Below the pieces are notes generated by a model. The model was not told where the DNA came from and did not search any database. It saw nothing but the letters and a program-made list of their open reading frames with translations. This document shows, piece after piece, positions 52,372 to 55,488 of a stretch of 55,488 bases of DNA. Both the position numbers and the translations under genes were made by a program. Within the stretch, counting starts at the first letter, position 1, and every line of letters starts with the position of its first letter. The stretch is from Eikenella sp963548155 (lineage in GTDB: Bacteria; Pseudomonadota; Gammaproteobacteria; Burkholderiales; Neisseriaceae), in assembly GCA_963548155.1 (NCBI GenBank), contig CAUUTP010000004.1, positions 1-55,488 on the forward strand, given 5' to 3'.

Positions 52372-52875
52372 TTAAGCAGATACTTCTTCAGCAGCTTTTT
52401 TCTCAGCCAGAGCAGCCAAGACGCGAGCCATGCCAGACAACGGAGCCTGCATGAGGAACAGCAATTTGGACAACAATTCTTCACGACTCGGAATTGCAGC
52501 CAGCTGACCCACCTGAGCGGCATCCATCACCGCACCGTCATAAGAGCCTGCTTTAATGATCAGCTTCTCATCTTTTTTAGAGAATTGGTGCAACACTTTT
52601 GCAGCAGCTACAGCATCTTCAGATGCTGCATATACCAACGGGCCAACCATATGCTCAGCCAACCCAGCAAAAGGAGTGCCTTCCACCGCACGACGAGCCA
52701 ACGTGTTTTTCAAAACACGCAAGTACACTCCTTCCTTACGAGCATTGGCACGCAATTCGGTCATACTAGCAACGCTGATACCGCGGTATTCGGCAAGCAC
52801 CATGGTCTGAGCATTGCCGATACCGGCAACAATCTCTTCCACAACTGCTTTTTTAGTTTCAATACTAAGACTCAA
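52372..52875 (-). CDS. rplJ: 50S ribosomal protein L10
   Basis: Base of the ribosomal stalk that binds L7/L12 dimers. The 167-residue product (MSLSIETKKAVVEEI, LRVLKNTLARRAVEGTPF) starts at a TTG with AGGAGGT five bases before it; no ATG is available at the right position. The gene follows a 233-base leader with the L10 autoregulatory structure. Confidence 0.96.
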   Translation of the reverse strand: MSLSIETKKAVVEEIVAGIGNAQTMVLAEYRGISVASMTELRANARKEGVYLRVLKNTLARRAVEGTPFAGLAEHMVGPLVYAASEDAVAAAKVLHQFSKKDEKLIIKAGSYDGAVMDAAQVGQLAAIPSREELLSKLLFLMQAPLSGMARVLAALAEKKAAEEVSA

Positions 52876-52939
52876 GGTCTACCTCCTACTGTTTATCAAA
52901 GAACGTCTAGCGACATCCACCAGCTCGGCAACCTGAAAA

Positions 52940-53040
52940 GACATTTTGCAAGCAATTGCTTGCTCATAATCTCAGGACCACCGTCTACGTAGGGTAAAAT
53001 ATTAAATCTCACGATCCCTACGGTCTTGGACTCTACTTAC
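52940..53040 (-). ncRNA. L10 leader (autoregulatory mRNA structure)
   Basis: On the minus strand the leader reads GACCGTAGGG, then CCCTACGTAGACGGTGGTCC, with a 7-bp stem CGTAGGG/CCCTACG (53016-53022 with 52988-52994). This is the conserved binding site for the L10-L12 complex that represses rplJL translation. A perfect 16-bp palindrome (52948-52963) follows towards the gene. Confidence 0.78.
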
Positions 53041-53063
53041 AATCAAGCATAAGCAGTCCATAT

Positions 53064-53100
53064 TTCAGGCAGCCTCCGCAGCTAGCAAAGGCTACCTGAA
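53064..53100 (-). terminator. Mixed-dialect DUS pair after rplA
   Basis: A reverse word TTCAGGCAGCCT (53064-53075, the Kingella-type dialect AGGCAGCCTGAA) faces an exact Eikenella DUS (53089-53100). They form an imperfect hairpin just after the rplA stop. Confidence 0.75.
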
Positions 53101-53108
53101 AATTTCTT

Positions 53109-53804
53109 CTAATTAGACACGCTACCAACATCTACACGGACACCAGGGCCCATGGTGCTAGATAATGCGATTTTCTTCAAATACTGACCCTTGGTAGCAG
53201 CTGGCTTCGCCTTCACCACTGCATCCAACAGGGTATTGAAGTTTTCGCGCAAATCAGCCGCCGCAAAAGAAGCGCGACCAATGGTAGCATGCACCACGCC
53301 AGCCTTATCAGTGCGATACTGAACCTGACCGGCTTTGGCATTGCGCACAGCTTCTGCCACATTTGGCGTAACCGTACCCACCTTCGGATTTGGCATCAAA
53401 CCGCGCGGCCCCAAGATAGTACCCAACTGGCCAACAATACGCATCGCATCAGGAGAGGCAATAACAACATCAAAATCCAAGTTACCCGCTTTTACCTCAG
53501 CGGCCAGATCCTCAAACCCAACCACATCAGCGCCTGCTTCTTTTGCCACCTCAACATTGGCACCTTGAGTAAATACCGCCACACGAACAGTTTTACCAGT
53601 ACCTTTTGGCAATACAACAGATCCACGGATTACTTGATCAGATTTACGTGAATCCACGCCCAAATTGATAGCAACATCAACAGACTCATCAAATTTGGCT
53701 GTAGCCGTTTTCTTCACCAACTCAATTGCTTCATCAATTGAGTAGTGCACATTTGAATCAATAGAAGAGCGCAAACCCTGGAAACGTTTAGACAACTTAG
53801 CCAT
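53109..53804 (-). CDS. rplA: 50S ribosomal protein L1
   Basis: L1-stalk protein of the ribosome and, in other bacteria, translational repressor of rplKA. The 231-residue length is standard, with GTGKTVRVAVF, GTILGPRGLMPNPKVGTVT and SSTMGPGVRVD. Its ATG overlaps the rplK stop by one base (TAATG), indicating coupled translation. Confidence 0.98.
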   Translation of the reverse strand: MAKLSKRFQGLRSSIDSNVHYSIDEAIELVKKTATAKFDESVDVAINLGVDSRKSDQVIRGSVVLPKGTGKTVRVAVFTQGANVEVAKEAGADVVGFEDLAAEVKAGNLDFDVVIASPDAMRIVGQLGTILGPRGLMPNPKVGTVTPNVAEAVRNAKAGQVQYRTDKAGVVHATIGRASFAAADLRENFNTLLDAVVKAKPAATKGQYLKKIALSSTMGPGVRVDVGSVSN

Positions 53805-54235
53805 TACACACCCTCCACATCCAAGCCCATGGAACGGGCAGAACCAGCAATAGTACGAACCGCCGCGTCCAAATCAGCCGCAGTCAAATCAGGCTCTTTA
53901 GTCTTGGCAATTTCTTCCAACTGGGCACGGGTAACCTTACCCACCTTGCTAGTCAACGGATTTGAACTACCCTTCTGCAAACCAGCAGCTTTTTTCAGCA
54001 AAATACTGGCCGGAGGAGTCTTCATTACAAATGTAAAAGACTTATCCGCAAACGCAGTAATCACCACTGGAATAGGCAGCCCAGGCTCCACATTTTGCGT
54101 AGCCGCATTAAATGCCTTACAAAATTCCATGATATTCAAACCACGCTGACCCAGTGCCGGACCAACCGGAGGAGAAGGATTAGCCTTCCCTGCAGGGATC
54201 TGCAACTTAATATAACCTACAATTTTCTTTGCCAC
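53804..54235 (-). CDS. rplK: 50S ribosomal protein L11
   Basis: GTPase-centre protein of the large subunit. The 143 residues carry the proline-rich IPAGKANPSPPVGPALGQRG and the C-terminal GSARSMGLDVEGV. It is followed directly by rplA and preceded by nusG with a 99-base gap. Confidence 0.98.
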   Translation of the reverse strand: MAKKIVGYIKLQIPAGKANPSPPVGPALGQRGLNIMEFCKAFNAATQNVEPGLPIPVVITAFADKSFTFVMKTPPASILLKKAAGLQKGSSNPLTSKVGKVTRAQLEEIAKTKEPDLTAADLDAAVRTIAGSARSMGLDVEGV

Positions 54236-54334
54236 ATTTAGCTCCTAAATAACGGGTAACACGCAGAAATTCTGCTCCCCAAAAATCAAGCCGCGTATTA
54301 TAACTAAACTCTTACTCATTGCCAAGCAATCAGA

Positions 54335-54877
54335 CTAAATCTTCTCTACCTGACTAAAATCCAGCTCAACAGGCGTTTCTCGACCAAAAATTTGCACCAG
54401 AACTCGCAGCTTATTGCGCTCATAGTCGACAACATCAACCAACCCGTTAAAGTCAGAAAATGGGCCTTCGCTTACCCTGATCTGCTGTCCAACCACAAAC
54501 TCAACTCGTGGCTTAGGCTTCTTCTCAGAGCCAGCAGCATCCGACACCTGAGACATTATCACATCAACTTCTCGTTGAGAAATTGGCAAAGGATGGTTAG
54601 CAGTACCCCCAATAAACCCATTAACCCTAGGTATACTCTTGACTAAGTGCCATGATTCATCAGTCATTTCCATTTCTATCAATACATAACCTGGAAAAAA
54701 CTTACGCTCACTAACTGTCTTCCGACCATTCTTAATACCAACAACCTCTTCAACTGGTACCAGAATCTGACCAAAAAGCCCCTCCATCCCCTCTCTTGCG
54801 ATCCGCTCCTTCAGAGTCTTCTGCACATTCTTCTCGAACCCAGAATAAGCTTGGATGACATACCAATTTTTAGCCAT
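54335..54877 (-). CDS. nusG: Transcription termination/antitermination factor NusG
   Basis: RNA polymerase elongation factor linking transcription with Rho and the ribosome. The 180-residue protein has the NGN domain (KNWYVIQAYSGFEKNVQKTL, FFPGYVLIEMEM) and the C-terminal KOW domain (RVSEGPFSDFNGLVDVVD). It lies 17 bases after secE. Confidence 0.98.
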   Translation of the reverse strand: MAKNWYVIQAYSGFEKNVQKTLKERIAREGMEGLFGQILVPVEEVVGIKNGRKTVSERKFFPGYVLIEMEMTDESWHLVKSIPRVNGFIGGTANHPLPISQREVDVIMSQVSDAAGSEKKPKPRVEFVVGQQIRVSEGPFSDFNGLVDVVDYERNKLRVLVQIFGRETPVELDFSQVEKI

Positions 54878-54894
54878 TTTCTCGCCCCTGCAAA

Positions 54895-55341
54895 TTACTC
54901 AGCAATTTTCGTAAATAACCACACCAAAAAAGAATCCACCAACCACAAAAATAAAGTTAGCACTGCCGTGAACATCAAAACGAAGAATGTATTGCGCCAA
55001 GCCTCGTTTTTAGGCGGCCAAACAACCTTCTTAATCTCAACAACAGAATCCTTGATATACCGAATTAACCCAGGACCAGTATCACACCAGAAGAAAACAA
55101 TTAGCCCAGAGAGCAACAACGAGACCCCTAAAATGGTACCTCGCACATATAGCGGCTGCTGAGACAGAAATGAAAAACCAATCGCCCCACCGATAACCAA
55201 AGCAGCTGCCAAAAATAATTTAGCGCCATTTCCTTTTCCAGCCTTACGTTGAGCAACTTGCCCTCGATCACGCAATTCCTGGCGAGCCTGCTTCAACGAA
55301 GCAACGGACATCTCTTTTACTTTCTGCTTACGATCACTCAT
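54895..55341 (-). CDS. secE: Preprotein translocase subunit SecE
   Basis: Essential membrane subunit of the SecYEG channel. The 148-residue product has a charged N-terminus and three membrane segments, and the conserved SecE core (FIKDS-like YIKDSVVEIKKVVWPPKNEA) before the last. ATG 55341 has GGTGG seven bases upstream; a TTG two codons earlier is less likely. Upstream lies the tRNA-Trp gene, the classical arrangement. Confidence 0.95.
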   Translation of the reverse strand: MSDRKQKVKEMSVASLKQARQELRDRGQVAQRKAGKGNGAKLFLAAALVIGGAIGFSFLSQQPLYVRGTILGVSLLLSGLIVFFWCDTGPGLIRYIKDSVVEIKKVVWPPKNEAWRNTFFVLMFTAVLTLFLWLVDSFLVWLFTKIAE

Positions 55342-55389
55342 TTGCAACCACCCTAAACTTCATAGTTCTTTATAAAACAGCATAAAACA

Positions 55390-55419
55390 AAAGACTAACC
55401 GGGAGGCCGGTTAGTCTTT
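55390..55419 (-). terminator. Terminator after tRNA-Trp
   Basis: A 13-bp stem (AAAGACTAACCGG/CCGGTTAGTCTTT) with a 4-base loop lies between the tRNA 3' end and secE, followed by a T-rich stretch on the minus strand. Confidence 0.88.
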
Positions 55420-55423
55420 CTTT

Positions 55424-55488
55424 TGGCAGGCCAGGAGGGTCTCGAACCCCCAACCCTCGGTTTTGGAGACCGATACTCTACCAATTGA
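55424..55488 (-). tRNA. tRNA-Trp (anticodon CCA), 5' end beyond the window
   Basis: Read on the minus strand: D-arm end TCAATTGGTAGAG, anticodon loop CTCCAAA with anticodon CCA, T-arm with GGTTCGAGACC, and an encoded 3' CCA. About the first 11 bases lie past the right edge. It precedes secE-nusG, as in many bacteria. Confidence 0.93.

Noticed and set aside
1..55488. CRISPR array, prophage or integrated element
   Set aside because: Repeats present are DUS and Correia-type elements without regular spacers; no integrase, phage or conjugation gene was found.

Overview
The window comes from a member of the Neisseriaceae, most likely Eikenella or a very close relative. The main evidence is a 12-base word, AGGCTACCTGAA, which recurs throughout on both strands. 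I count by eye about 65 exact copies and more than a dozen one-mismatch copies. This word is the DNA uptake sequence (DUS) dialect described for Eikenella, distinct from the Neisseria dialect ATGCCGTCTGAA. Gene content and protein sequences (rpoB, atp, coaD, Slam) are neisserial, and four short Correia-type repeats (NEMIS/CREE) are present. The window is almost entirely chromosomal core genome. I see no prophage, integrase, intact insertion sequence or CRISPR array.

Layout. 0.3-3.7 kb: rpoH and lnt (minus), coaD (plus). 3.8-10.8 kb: the complete F1Fo ATP synthase operon atpIBEFHAGDC (minus), with a promoter at 10807-10835 and a strong bidirectional terminator at 3787-3819. 10.9-12.6 kb: parB and rsmE (minus). 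12.7-13.5 kb: an inositol-phosphatase family gene (plus). 13.5-17.1 kb: a Correia-type repeat, an ACP/MliC-like lipoprotein, apaH, ridA and trmA (minus). 17.3-17.9 kb: a broken gene with a short upstream coding scrap that looks like a decayed toxin/immunity pair. 17.9-23.1 kb: metR, smc and a small membrane protein (minus). 23.4-33.4 kb: a plus-strand run of envelope and RNA-modification genes (M23 peptidase, bactofilin, DUF202-like, two pseudogenes, waaA, a RidA paralogue, lptF-lptG, ribE, an acyltransferase, trmO, trmJ). 33.6-36.3 kb: a Slam outer-membrane translocator divergent from a surface lipoprotein that resembles meningococcal factor H binding protein (fHbp). 36.4-42.9 kb: a methyltransferase, dnaJ, maf, an NnrS family gene, a DUF4198 protein and a small membrane protein. 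43.2-55.5 kb: rpoC, rpoB, rplL, rplJ, rplA, rplK, nusG, secE and the 3' part of a tRNA-Trp gene, all minus.

How the genes work together. waaA (Kdo transfer), lptF/lptG (LPS export) and lnt (lipoprotein maturation) serve the outer envelope. Lnt-matured lipoproteins are the class of cargo that Slam moves to the cell surface. The M23 peptidase and bactofilin form a typical cell-shape pair. The 43-55 kb block is the classical transcription/translation cluster, with an L10 autoregulatory leader before rplJ and a long hairpin, probably an RNase III site, between rplL and rpoB.

The most interesting locus is 33.6-36.3 kb. An fHbp-like lipoprotein lies next to its likely exporter, behind a promoter with an FNR-like box placed as in a class II FNR promoter. 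The next most interesting are the Correia-type repeats, whose inner arms differ between copies but stay complementary within each copy, and the use of DUS as terminators, stop codons and in-frame peptides.
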